Origin: Warburgia ugandensis
Taxonomy: Eukaryota > Streptophyta > Magnoliopsida > Canellales > Canellaceae
NCBI GenBank assembly: GCA_035236585.1
Contig: CP141139.1
Span: 21,840,990-21,904,989 of the forward strand
Length of the DNA stretch: 64,000 bases
Direction of reading: 5' to 3'
The position numbers and the translations under genes are program-made. The notes under the pieces are model-generated. The model was not told the origin of the DNA and made no database searches. It worked only from the letters and a program-made list of their open reading frames with translations. This document shows, one piece after another, positions 11,616 through 21,330 of this stretch (position 1 is its first letter; every line of letters starts with the position of its first letter).

Positions 11616-14600
11616 CCATAAATTATCATCTTCCAGGTATTTGTCTCTTAGATGATTTCTCGGTGAATGCATTTCTCTCTTAGGAATCAAATCTAGGCTC
11701 AACCTTAATTTATCATTTCTGTTGTTTGTTCTACAAGGCCTTACCTATAAGGGCCGCTTTCGTTGCGTGCTCTGATGCATACTCCCATATGTGCCAGTTT
11801 AACAATACAGGTTTCTAGCAACAATTCATCTATCTCTAAATCCTTAGATGCCTGTACTTTTCATCATGTATAGGATAGTCTCCTCGTATGATCATGTATA
11901 AATTACTCCATACTTCTTTGAGATCATATGATCTTATTTCTCCTATTTCATAGGATAATCCTTTTTCTTCTTGACTTCCATCTAGTGATTTCTTCATCAT
12001 CCACATCTCCTTCTAATGGTAAGAATCCAAAAAATTTTACCTTCTTTCTATTGTGTCTAACTTTGCTTCTTATCTTTTACCTTTGTCCCCACGATACTTC
12101 AATAACTATCATGGTATCATGTGCTCTACAGCCAATCCCTTGATTATCTTTGAATTTCAACTGTCTGTCGTTTTTCTATATGTGACTTTATTCCTCGACC
12201 AAAATTACATTCAAATACACTCATGAAAGCCAATTAGTAGCATCTTCCATCGAGGACCTTATCATATACTGAAAGTAAAATGTCCCAACTCTATATCCAG
12301 TTTCATAATTATTGATTTCATTAAACGCTTTCCTCTGTGAGGATCTTATCCAAACTCATGTCAAATGTTAATGGTCGATTCATCATCATGGGTCATATGT
12401 TCTCGTCTAGAAGCCTATCTCACTATTCTCATCAATTTGTCATTAGGATTGTCAATAATGTTCCTATTTATGCAAAGCAAAAAGTCTCTTATTCATCACC
12501 AAGTACCCTTACTAGGTCATGGTTGAATCCTTTGTCATCATCCTCTTTGTTCTTTCTTTGCTTGATGGTTTTCTTTGTAACTCTTCAGTCCAACAGTTCT
12601 ATACTCAATCTAGTAGGGTTAGTCCTTAGGAAATTCCTTAAATTGATTTTTTTGTACTTGGTATATGCACATAACAATTATCTTTTTATCTAAAGGCAAT
12701 GTAGCATTAAATCTTCACCTTATAGTGTGCTAGCCATGTCACCTTTTCTCCTTCCATCCCTTATGTCAATATATTGTGCAATCTTTTATCAAGGCTTTAA
12801 TGTCAATCATGCAGTCTGTATTGTCAGGAAGTATCCTTAGTAGTGAGTCTCTCGATTCCTCAAATTTTATACTTCAAGTGCCTCCTCATACTTAGCTTAT
12901 AATAGCAGTTCTTATTCAATAGCTACCACATCAAGTTATGCTGAAGCTGTTAAATCATCAAAGTTGAAAAATACTAAGGTAAGCATGGAACATTTTAGTA
13001 GACATAAAGAAAGACTTTATTTGATTACCTATTGATCTCTTTCCAGATATATCTTTGTCATAAGCTCAGGGGTCTCCAAAGTGATTGGTACTTATCTTCC
13101 TTTCTTTTCAATCCAAGTCATCAGCATCTTTCGGACTCATAGTGATTTCTATGGTTTGTCATGGTATCTATTAAGGTTTGAAAAATGTTTCCTATTGGTT
13201 TAGATCACTTCTTATTTTTGCAACTGTCTTAGTTGCAACTGTTCTCATCAACTGACCTCATACCCTCAATTGACTTAGTTTAACAAGTACTTCTTTCCAG
13301 GAAAACTCAAGTCTAAAGACTTATACATCCTTCTGAGTATATGACTTTGACTACAAACTCATAGATACTAACATACTTGGTAAATTAGGGTGGGATACCT
13401 TTATTTAGTCAACAGTACTCTAAAGGTAATGACTAAATACTGGTCTTAAGATTTTTGGTCTTCCAATCTATAATAGCAAGATCTCAATTTGATCCTTGAT
13501 GGTACCCTATTGCTAAATGGACAAGTTACTGTCCGGCTTAATTCATTTATTCACTCATGTAGTGGCAAGGTAGGATATCACCAAATTTTTCTTTTTATGG
13601 AATATACCCATTGGTGTTCCTCATAAGCTAATGGATCTGATAAGAATCTAATTGATATCAAACCATTTGTAGAAGTTTAACTTCTAGTTGGTCGCTATTC
13701 TTCTTTGAAAATTTCTTGTCACGTAACCTCCTGAAATTTGATACTCTACTCAAAGTCTTAAACCCCATATGCTTTCTCTGTATTATACGTATTTACAATA
13801 ACATCATTGCCAACTCAACTATTATTATTCCTTTGAAGTTGATTGGTTATGTTTTCACTTGATTCAAGATGAAAGATTTGTTCGTATCTTCATAAAGTCA
13901 TGGTTTCCTTCTTTTGAATATTCAATATTCATCGAATACTTATAGTTGCTTCTTTATCTCTTTCTCTCTTTTCTTCAAAATTCTCATTTGGTCTACCTGG
14001 ATCAATGTCTTTATATGCTTTGTTGCATATAATTGATACTTCATCATAAATTGAATGCTTCTCAAAAATTCTAAACTGTCTTAAGATCATTGAAATCCTC
14101 AATTGCCTATAGCCTCCATAAAATTCATACAATGTCTTAATAATGGCATTGACGTTTTTGGTCATGCTATAATTTTCTTGCAAGTTCATGTTAGGATCAA
14201 TCTATTATCATCCTTAGTATTATCATCAAAATCTTTTGATAACTCAGTCGAATTCATTTCCTTATCATATTCATGTTATATTTCTCTTATTCACATAATC
14301 TGTTACTTGTATACATATTCTGATTTGCTCCATAATACTTAGGCAATTATTATTTGATAGCACTTTACTCTTCATAAGACCCTAATCAAAGGTATCCAAA
14401 ATTAGCTAAGTCCTTCAAGATTCATACCTTTGTGACCTAGTTCGAGTCACAGTCATCTCCTAATATCATCTTGCATTCTCATCCCTCTTAGATTATCATC
14501 ATAATTCTTCTCAAACTCTGTCTTTTACATCCCCTATCATACTCATATCATATGCTCATGATAGTGTACCCATATTCTGATATTCTTTATGATGGTAAGA

Positions 14601-14970
14601 TAGCCATCTAGGTTTTTCGATGTTCTTATCTTTGATAAGATTACTTTATTGCAGGTCAGAACTATCTACCAATAAGTCCATTAATCATAATTTGATCCTT
14701 ATATGAGATTTCATCTTTGCACCACCGCACAACAATTCTTATTTCTTATGATTTTGATAGGATTCAAGCAATCCAATATCTAAGTATTTGTTAGGACTAT
14801 CTCCTTTTTCACCTATGTGTTTATGGTGAAATGCCTTGAGCATTAATATTGTAATCTTCAAATAGAAGTAGTCATCTCTATTACTTCAATTTATTTTTTT
14901 TTCTTCTAAATTCCCTCGATTGTCTATGACCCTTGGACATGCTGGACTGGCTGTGAAAGGATAAAACCTA
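11616..14970 (-). other. Internal region of the chromovirus-like element, no recognisable genes
   Basis: These 3.4 kb are AT-rich and lack any gag zinc knuckle, protease, RT, RNase H, integrase or chromodomain motif that I can see on either strand. The longest minus-strand frame (13929-14189, 86 codons) is basic and charged but unrecognised. A weak internal duplication pairs about 14210-14345 with 14460-14590. It could be a degraded internal region or an unrelated filler of the kind seen in large non-autonomous (LARD-like) elements. Confidence 0.7.
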
Positions 14971-14983
14971 GGCTCTGATACCA
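14971..14983 (-). promoter_or_regulatory. Primer binding site, tRNA-iMet
   Basis: The minus strand reads TGGTATCAGAGCC, complementary to the 3' end of initiator tRNA-Met. It is two bases inside the right LTR and fixes the element's orientation as minus. Confidence 0.92.
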
Positions 14984-14985
14984 AC

Positions 14986-17768
14986 TGTTACGACCTGGAT
15001 TTTCTCATGCATTTTTAAATGCAATATCTAATTCCTAAGGCAGGATGCATCCCTTTGAAAACCATTTTATAAAAACCATGCAATGCAGCGGAAAATCTTT
15101 AGTTTTAAACTCATTTTTAAAAATCCCGAGTGTCATTTGCCTTCACAACAACCAAAGTAGTTTTTGAAAAACTTCAGAAATCATAAATGTTTTTCCCCAG
15201 GTCTATCCAGTCACAAGCTCACAGCCCAACTGTAAATAAATACAAATACATGTCCAAAGGGTAGAGAGTTTACTTACACGTATAGTTGTCTCCTTTGTTT
15301 ATTCACTTGCTCATAGCACTAATATCTCCTGAGACGTCTTCTATTTGTGACTGGAACTATCCTGAAAAATGTTAAGGATAGGGTGAGTATATATTATACT
15401 CAATAGGAGTCTATCACTACTAGTTTTGAAATGCACGCTATGTTTAAAATCATATGCTCTTAAAAACATGTGCATGTTCGAACAACCATGTTCAATAGAT
15501 ATTAAAAACCACTGTCGAATTGAAATACTGACGACTTAAAGAATAGCATAATCCAAGTTGAAAGTATCATATATCATAAACATAATGACTTGCATAAGAT
15601 GCTCAACTGAATGCAACTCATGGATATCTGGTATGGTCTACCAACCTCATGTCATGCCATATGCAATGCAAATAAATCCTTAAACCATAGGGTCCAACTA
15701 TGCCCACGACCTCATCGCCATGTGGTCCCCAGGTACCTAGGTACACAGGATCATATACCTCCACGGGGCATATGACACTTCGACCCAATGCCGTGACACC
15801 AGTGGTAGCCCCCTGTACTAAATGCAATTGAAGTAGGGACATGCCCTTTTTGGGCGTGGTACCCATCCACCTAATAGTGGTAGAGGCTGGGAGGCCATCC
15901 CAAACCTCTCGGCATAGCGCCCAAGAGCTTATCAGCCCAAATCATATCAGGTCAAACAAGCGAAAACCTCTTTTTCAAAACCTGTCCTCTTTGGGTCCCT
16001 CACAACTGCCTACCCAGCGTCTTTTAGGCACTCTAGCGTCTTTTGGTAACCCTCAAGGACGTGCAATCTCTTAAAAACTCAATGCTCACAAATCATGCAA
16101 TATATGCATTTGTTTGCAAAACATATCTATGCATAATGTATATGAAATTTTTTGTAAAACATATCTGTGCATAATGTATATGCAATTATTTCCCAAACAT
16201 ATCTATGCATAAAGCATTTGTCATATGTATGCTGAATTAAGTCATGCTAAACAAGTTATATAACTTATACTTGAAACATGCATAAAACAATCATGGCTCT
16301 TTCAAAAAGTCTAGTAGCGATAGAGCACGTACCTCAAAGTCTCCTAGAGTCACGTCCTTTATCACTTCAACCTGTCCTTAGGTCTCATTTATAAACTCCT
16401 AGGTATGAATGGATCTAAGGAGTCCTTATTAATTTCAATCCATTTAGACGTTAGATCGCTAGCTCTACCTATTGGGTCCATGGTCCTTGCCTAATTCATT
16501 TGTTAGGCTAGATCCTATGGTGTGGATCTACTTTCCAATAGTTAGACTCTGTAATTTATCCTCTAATCTTAACTTTAAAGTCTCATTAGGTCTACGTGCC
16601 CTAGTTCCCAAGACACTCGTGTATCTTGGTTGAACCGCGACTGCCTTACATGTGTGGGTGCCCAAAGGCCATGCCAGGGACTGCGTTTTGCATGCACATA
16701 TGCATGCTCAAGTGACACGCTATGATGCACATCATCGAATGGACGCACATTGTAGCATGGCGCGTCTCAGCTCCCAGGGCACCCCGTGCACCCTTGTCGA
16801 GCTAGGACCCGTGCCCCATGTCGCGCGCACTCCTAAAGGCCACACCTGAGACAGTGTATACGCTGTCGTACGCCCGGAATCCATCCCTGGGACCCTGTCC
16901 CAGGTGCACATGGTGCTTGGTGTCCTTGGGATGCCTGGCTCATGCAGGGCTGTCTGAGACGTTTTGGGACGTTTTTCGGCCAGGAAATCCGGCTGGAAAA
17001 TGTCTGAGAATGCTAGATCTAGCCTGGATCTAGCCTGAAAGGGGAAGAACCAAGAGAGAGAGAGAAGAACAGGCTTACCTGGGCAGCTTGGGGATGCCCA
17101 TTGCTGGTGATAGAGCCCCTACATCCGTCTGAAACTTCCTACTCGCTGGAAAACTCGAAGAAAGGGGAAAACCCCATTGCCAAGATCGGAAAGAAGAGAG
17201 GGCATGGAGGAAAATGGCAATGGCCAGCCTGACTTGGGCTTGGCTGTTGCCGAAAAATGCAGAGGATGGGTTTTGAGACGGGTTTCCGATTTTGTCAGAA
17301 ACCCCACTCTCAAAACGACCGAAAAAATCGTGTTTTTGGAGAGGGGGGATGGGGCTTTTTATAGCCCTACTATGACGGTGTTTCCAATGGCAATGCTGCC
17401 CTTGGAGGTGGTAGAATCCTCCAAAAAAATCAGGATTTAGGGTTTCTGGAGGGTTCTTGAGGTTGAAGACGACAGGGGGTGCCGTTATCAAAATGGCCCC
17501 CTGCGTTTTTCATCCTTTTACGTTTTTTCTGTTTTATTTCCAGAAATACCCCTATCTTTAAACGATTGTAACTTCCTCATACGAACTCCGTTATGGGTGA
17601 TTTTTGAGGCGTTGGATTCCATTTTTCGAGTAGAATCTAATGGTACTTAAGTTTCCTCACAAATTCCTTTGTTTACTATTTTAAATAAATTCAAACATTC
17701 AACATAGTTTATTTCCTATATAACGTGCAATTTTCGTTAAAAGTAGTGTAAATTGCTCGGGCATTACA
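14986..17768 (-). repeat. 5' LTR of the chromovirus-like element
   Basis: This 2.78 kb LTR matches 8782-11579 with mainly transition differences. It carries a TATA box at 17355-17364 (minus) and ends CATTACA next to the GTAAT duplication. The GC-rich zone (about 16600-17510) lies downstream of the TATA box in the element's sense. Confidence 0.93.
17355..17364 (-). promoter_or_regulatory. TATA box in 5' LTR
   Basis: The minus strand reads CTATAAAAAG, the same context as 11159-11168. This is the copy that would have driven the element's transcript. Confidence 0.65.
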
Positions 17769-17773
17769 GTAAT
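17769..17773. repeat. Target-site duplication, right
   Basis: GTAAT follows the CATTACA end of the element and matches 8777-8781. Confidence 0.9.
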
Positions 17774-17968
17774 GGATTTGGCTGTACTGTGAACCACTGG
17801 ATGGATTCTAGAATTTAATAAAAGTATATTCCTTCAATTGAATTTTATCTTGTACAAAGTTCTACTTATGTTATGTATGAAGTGATGACTTGGGTTTTAC
17901 AAAACAAGTTCTAAAGAAAAGAATTGCTGCTACTTTGTTTTGTGAAATTTTTTTACTATTAAGGGCCC
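17774..17968 (+). mobile_element. X LTR, right-hand remainder
   Basis: The text resumes the X LTR. 'gtgaaccactggatgg' and the following run to 'gctactttg' correspond, on the opposite strand, to about 24350-24500 of the inverted X copy. A TGCCT at 17969-17973 repeats the five bases before the X start (4300-4304) and may be its target duplication, but the LTR end here does not show the expected CA. I treat the right border as uncertain. Confidence 0.6.
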
Positions 17969-18330
17969 TGCCTCTACCTAATCCATCCAGTAGATCATTA
18001 ATTAGAAGCACTGAAAAGAGACTGATGGAGGTTGATGAAAGTTTATGAGATTAGATTTGGAGAAACTGACATTACCTAAGTTAGGGAAGTAGTTTTTTCT
18101 TAATTTTTTAGTTGAATTTTTGTATTTTTGAATTGGACCTGCATAATATCTTTGATTAAATACATTTGAAGTCTGATTGCACTTTTATTTAATTTTTGTC
18201 ACTTATTTTGAATTTTTGAACAATTAAATTTTATTTAAACTCCAAATTCTTAAAGCGAGTCCTTGTGGTATTGACCCATACATGCATACACTATACTACA
18301 ATAGCCTGTGCACTTGCGTTAAAACAAACA
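17969..18330 (+). mobile_element. Y LTR, right-hand remainder
   Basis: It matches the 3' end of the Y LTR family (reverse complement of 26514-26900). Shared features are the 'aaagcgagtcc' block, the 'ctatactacaatagcctgtgc' block split over 18291-18311, and a CACTTGC run before the end. It ends ...AAACAAACA just before a primer binding site. It is the continuation of the LTR interrupted at 4304. Confidence 0.7.
18289..18301 (+). other. tRNA-Asp 5'-half-like motif in LTR end
   Basis: CACTATACTACAA equals the complement of the D-arm side of plant tRNA-Asp, as I recall its sequence. The same core (TTGTAGTATAG on the plus strand) is at 26538-26548 in the minus-strand Y LTR. It lies 36 bases before the primer site. 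Confidence 0.55.
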
Positions 18331-18336
18331 AGTTTT

Positions 18337-18382
18337 TGGCACCAATGTTGGGGATCGAACCCAGGTCACCCACGTGACAGGC
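18337..18382 (+). promoter_or_regulatory. Primer binding site, tRNA-Asp, extended match
   Basis: The first 18 bases start TGGCACC and fit the usual Athila/Tat tRNA-Asp primer site. The match continues through GGGGATCGAACCC and GTGACAGGC, which covers the T arm, variable region and anticodon arm. By hand, 39 of 46 positions agree with the complement of plant tRNA-Asp(GTC), and six of the seven differences are transitions. A normal primer site spans only about 12-18 bases. An A-box-like complement (CCTACTGGGCTA) occurs further on, near 18439-18450. Confidence 0.75.
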
Positions 18383-18464
18383 TTTGTGTGTGCACATACC
18401 AAAGCCACACACATACCATGTGTGTGTGCACACACCTCACCTACTGGGCTACAAGTTATGAACA
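18383..18464. other. Short junction with TG/CA-rich inverted text
   Basis: About 80 bases of GTGTGTGCAC/ACACAC text between the primer site and an oppositely oriented internal fragment. It contains a self-complementary GTGTGTGTGCACACAC run near 18419-18436 and nothing else recognisable. Confidence 0.4.
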
Positions 18465-19853
18465 TACCAAAGCCATTTTATTCCTATTCAATCGTGAAGT
18501 GCATGTGTGTGTAGCTATATAAGTCATGACTTCTAAATAGATATGCTCATTGCTCCATTGGAAAGATGTCTTAACCTGAAATCTTCTTTGGTGTACACTT
18601 AGGCATAAAGCTCTCAAAGAAAGAGATCAAACAAATTTCTCTCACTATATGATCAAATCCAAAGATACTAATGGTTTACACAAGTTCTTTTAAGCATAGA
18701 TGAGACGAAGAAAAGTGATCCCTAAGAATATATGCCATTACCAAGACCATTAGAGGTATTTCACCTTACCTCCTTCCTATTTATATCATCTTAAGGATAT
18801 TGTCCACTTTAGATCAGCAAATCTTTAGATAGGGCCAAACTTAGGCTTGGGAATGGTTCTAAAAAGAAGGGTATAAGGATTCAAAGTTTCAAATACAAGT
18901 GGAGGTCTTCTATAAATTTTGGATAACTTTTCTACTTTGAGTATATTTGAAGTGAATATCCTTTCTATTTTTCCTTTCTCTTTTGTCAACTTCTCTTTCC
19001 TTTCTATGAAACTTTTTTTACCTTTCCTAGTATTTCTAAGAAGGAACATTTTTCACTACTTCACCTTTTGTCCTTTTTCTACTTTAATCTCTACTCATTT
19101 TTGAAAGGTAAGTAATGGAAAAAAAATAAAAATTCTTATTAGTTTCTTTGGGTTGGGGTAAATAATATTTTGAAAAGAAAAATACTTAGCAAGAATGCTG
19201 AAAGGATATAATTAGTGGTATAGTAACTGAGTAGGCTTTATGTCTCTAAGTAATAATAAGGATGGCCTATATCATTTCTTGGGTTTCATAAAACCTATCT
19301 TAGTTAATAAATGTTAGGAACATAGTTACTGCTCCTATTCTTTCTTAAGATTTTCACACAAACAAAGAACACTAGGATCTTCAAAGTATTATTCACAGTA
19401 GAAAATAGGGAATTATATATAACCCTAAAAAAGGTGATAGTCTCTGATACTCACTTTGGTATATAGGTCTCCATTGATTTCCTTAGGGTTTCTAAGTCAT
19501 AACTATCCATTAATCTAGACTTATGCACGGTGTGTAAATGGTTTTTAAGATTTAACTTTCATAAAATACTTTAAGACATGAATAAAATACAGAACTAACC
19601 ATATGCATACCTACTAAGAATTTAATATGATGGAAATACTAAAACTAAGACAATCCAATTCTCATCAGAACAAAGGAACTTCAGCAAAAAGCTTTTCAAA
19701 TCTCAATTTCATTTTTTTATATATGAAGAAAACTAGACATCTCATGTATGTCTACAGCCACCAACCTAAACTAAACATTGTCCTCCAAGTTTTGAAACAT
19801 AGGACTCCTAAATGATAAATGGGTAATGTAGAATAATGAGACTCTAAAAAACT

Positions 19854-19895
19854 TGGGTTTCCTCCCATCGAGCTCTAAGTTTAACGTCTTTAGCC
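19854..19895 (-). other. Conserved post-pol hairpin-like sequence, copy 1
   Basis: The minus strand reads a GACGTTAAAC block, then a diverged form of TTGGGAGGCAACCCAA. It directly follows the integrase fossil. The same sequence occurs at 30147-30190, 61568-61613 and, on the plus strand, 41832-41876. Confidence 0.7.
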
Positions 19896-20075
19896 AAACA
19901 TGCTATACAATGATGATGAATGCAACTTATGAAGGATGCAAGTATCATCGAACATGCTAAGGTTGGTCCTAATATATTGGTTCCTCAAGTAATGTTTCAT
20001 CCACCTAAGTGTTTATGAACTCTAGGAAGCATTTTAACCTTTGTACATGAATGTTGGAGATCTCTTCATCCTTTT

Positions 20076-20760
20076 TTATCTCGACAACCCTGTAAGGATA
20101 ACTAGTAGATACAATGTAGGTCCCATCCATCCAACTCTAAGTTTTCTTGAAAATGGACACAATCTAAAATGATACAAAAGGACCTTCTGTCCATTTGTGA
20201 AGGACTTCCTTAAGTTTTTCTTCATGTAGTCTTTGCATCTCTTTACTAACTCATATACATCCTTTCCTAATCTTTTCCAACTCATTAAGTTGGAGTTTTC
20301 TATGGGTTCCAATAGTATCAAAGTCATAATTGAGCTTTTTAATTGCCCAATATGCTCTATGCTCTAATTCTACAAGTAGGTAGCAAGCCATTTCATAGAC
20401 CAAGAGGTAAGATGACATGTCTATAGGAGTTTTAAATGTTGTATGATAGGCCCATAATATGTCACTAAGCCTCAAAGAATAGTTTTTCCTATTTGGATTG
20501 ATTGTCTTTTCTAAAATATGCTTTATTTTTATATTAGACACTTCTAATTACCCACTAGTTTGAGGATGATAAGGGGTAGCAATTTTATGAGTAACGCCAT
20601 TTTTTTTCACAAAATTCTCAAATACCTTGTTATAAAGATGTTTACCCCAATCGCTAATTATGGCCCTAGGTGTACCAAAGAATATAAATATATTTTCGTT
20701 TAAGAACATGACCACCACCTTTTACACATAATGTCTTTGTACCAATTTCGAAATATAATC
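20076..20760 (-). pseudogene. Ty3/gypsy (Athila/Tat) integrase fossil, C-terminal half
   Basis: Integrase inserts retroelement DNA into the host chromosome. Minus-strand translation near 20550-20580 shows TPYHPQTSG, preceded near 20660 by TPRAIISD, both hallmarks of the retroviral-type integrase core. Further along come WAYHTTFKTPIDMS, ELEHRAYWAIKKLNYD and the GQKVLLY segment that follows it in Athila/Tat integrases. The combination points to that lineage rather than to a chromovirus. No chromodomain is seen. The N-terminal zinc-binding part and the other pol domains are not present here. It is a broken remnant. Confidence 0.88.
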
Positions 20761-20865
20761 CACCCTCATAAGAATGTAGAATTAACCAAAGGAGTTAAGA
20801 AAAGGTCTCGTAAAATCAATGTCCCATATATCAAAAGACTCAATTATTAAAATGGAATTTAAGGT

Positions 20866-21330
20866 TGTCATATACCCTTTTCTCTCAAAGATTCTTTTTT
20901 GAGTGGATAGAGTGAAAATTTGAGGTCAAGACATCTTTCCAATGGAACAATAAGAATATCTGTATAGAAGTCCTGACTTATGTAGTTGTACACACACTGC
21001 ATTCAGAGATAAAATTGTAATAAAAAGGCTTTAGTATGTGGATAATGTGTAAAAAAATTGCATTCATCTTTATTAAGTAGTTTAAGTAAAATGTTAATGA
21101 ATGAGAATTCTCTAAGATAAAATAAAGAACTTTGCCTTATGAATTCTTTTGGGTATATTCGTTGCAAACCCTCATGAGACCTAGCTCATCCACTAGAGGT
21201 AACCTAAGGGTTTAAGAGCTTATTGCATATGCTAAATGCAACTATAAGTACTTATGAAAATGGAAACCATTTTTGTTTGCATGATTTTTTGCATGTTTTG
21301 TATGGGACTAGTAAAATGCTAGTTGAGGGT
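20866..21330 (+). mobile_element. Athila/Tat internal 3' end, plus strand
   Basis: It is homologous in reverse complement to 59910-60300, including 'gcaaaccctcat' and 'gctaaatgcaa'. It ends in a worn polypurine-like tract directly before an LTR start at 21331. Its first part is also an inverted repeat of 18480-18640, so the two neighbouring fragments share the same sequence in opposite orientation. Confidence 0.75.

Larger units (their letters stand above)
8777..17773 (-). mobile_element. Nearly complete LTR retrotransposon, chromovirus (Tekay/Del-like), no recognisable pol
   Basis: The element proper is 8782-17768, flanked by a GTAAT duplication at 8777-8781 and 17769-17773. Two LTRs of about 2.8 kb enclose only 3.4 kb of internal DNA. 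Reading on the minus strand, the LTRs begin TGTAATGCCC and end with the complement of TGTNACGAC. A tRNA-iMet primer site adjoins the right LTR, and a polypurine tract with the GACGAAATTCTTTTAAGGGGG signature adjoins the left LTR. I see no gag, RT or integrase motif, so it looks like a non-autonomous relative and a fossil. Hand-counted LTR divergence was about 5% over 190 bases and 17 differences in 249 bases elsewhere. That suggests insertion a few million years ago, depending on the rate used. Confidence 0.93.
18465..20865 (-). mobile_element. Athila/Tat-type internal fragment with integrase remains
   Basis: This fossil reads on the minus strand. At high coordinates it shows integrase (see separate entry), then the conserved hairpin-like sequence at 19854-19895, then a long AT-rich 3' region shared with 28420-30146, 42490-43815 and 60060-61560. 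It is the only one of the four such copies that keeps pol sequence. It abuts a plus-strand fragment of the same family at about 20866. It is broken and incomplete. Confidence 0.8.

Noticed and set aside
18337-18382. A functional tRNA-Asp gene
   Set aside because: Only the 3' part of the tRNA is represented, directly behind an LTR end, and the 5' half does not continue from it.
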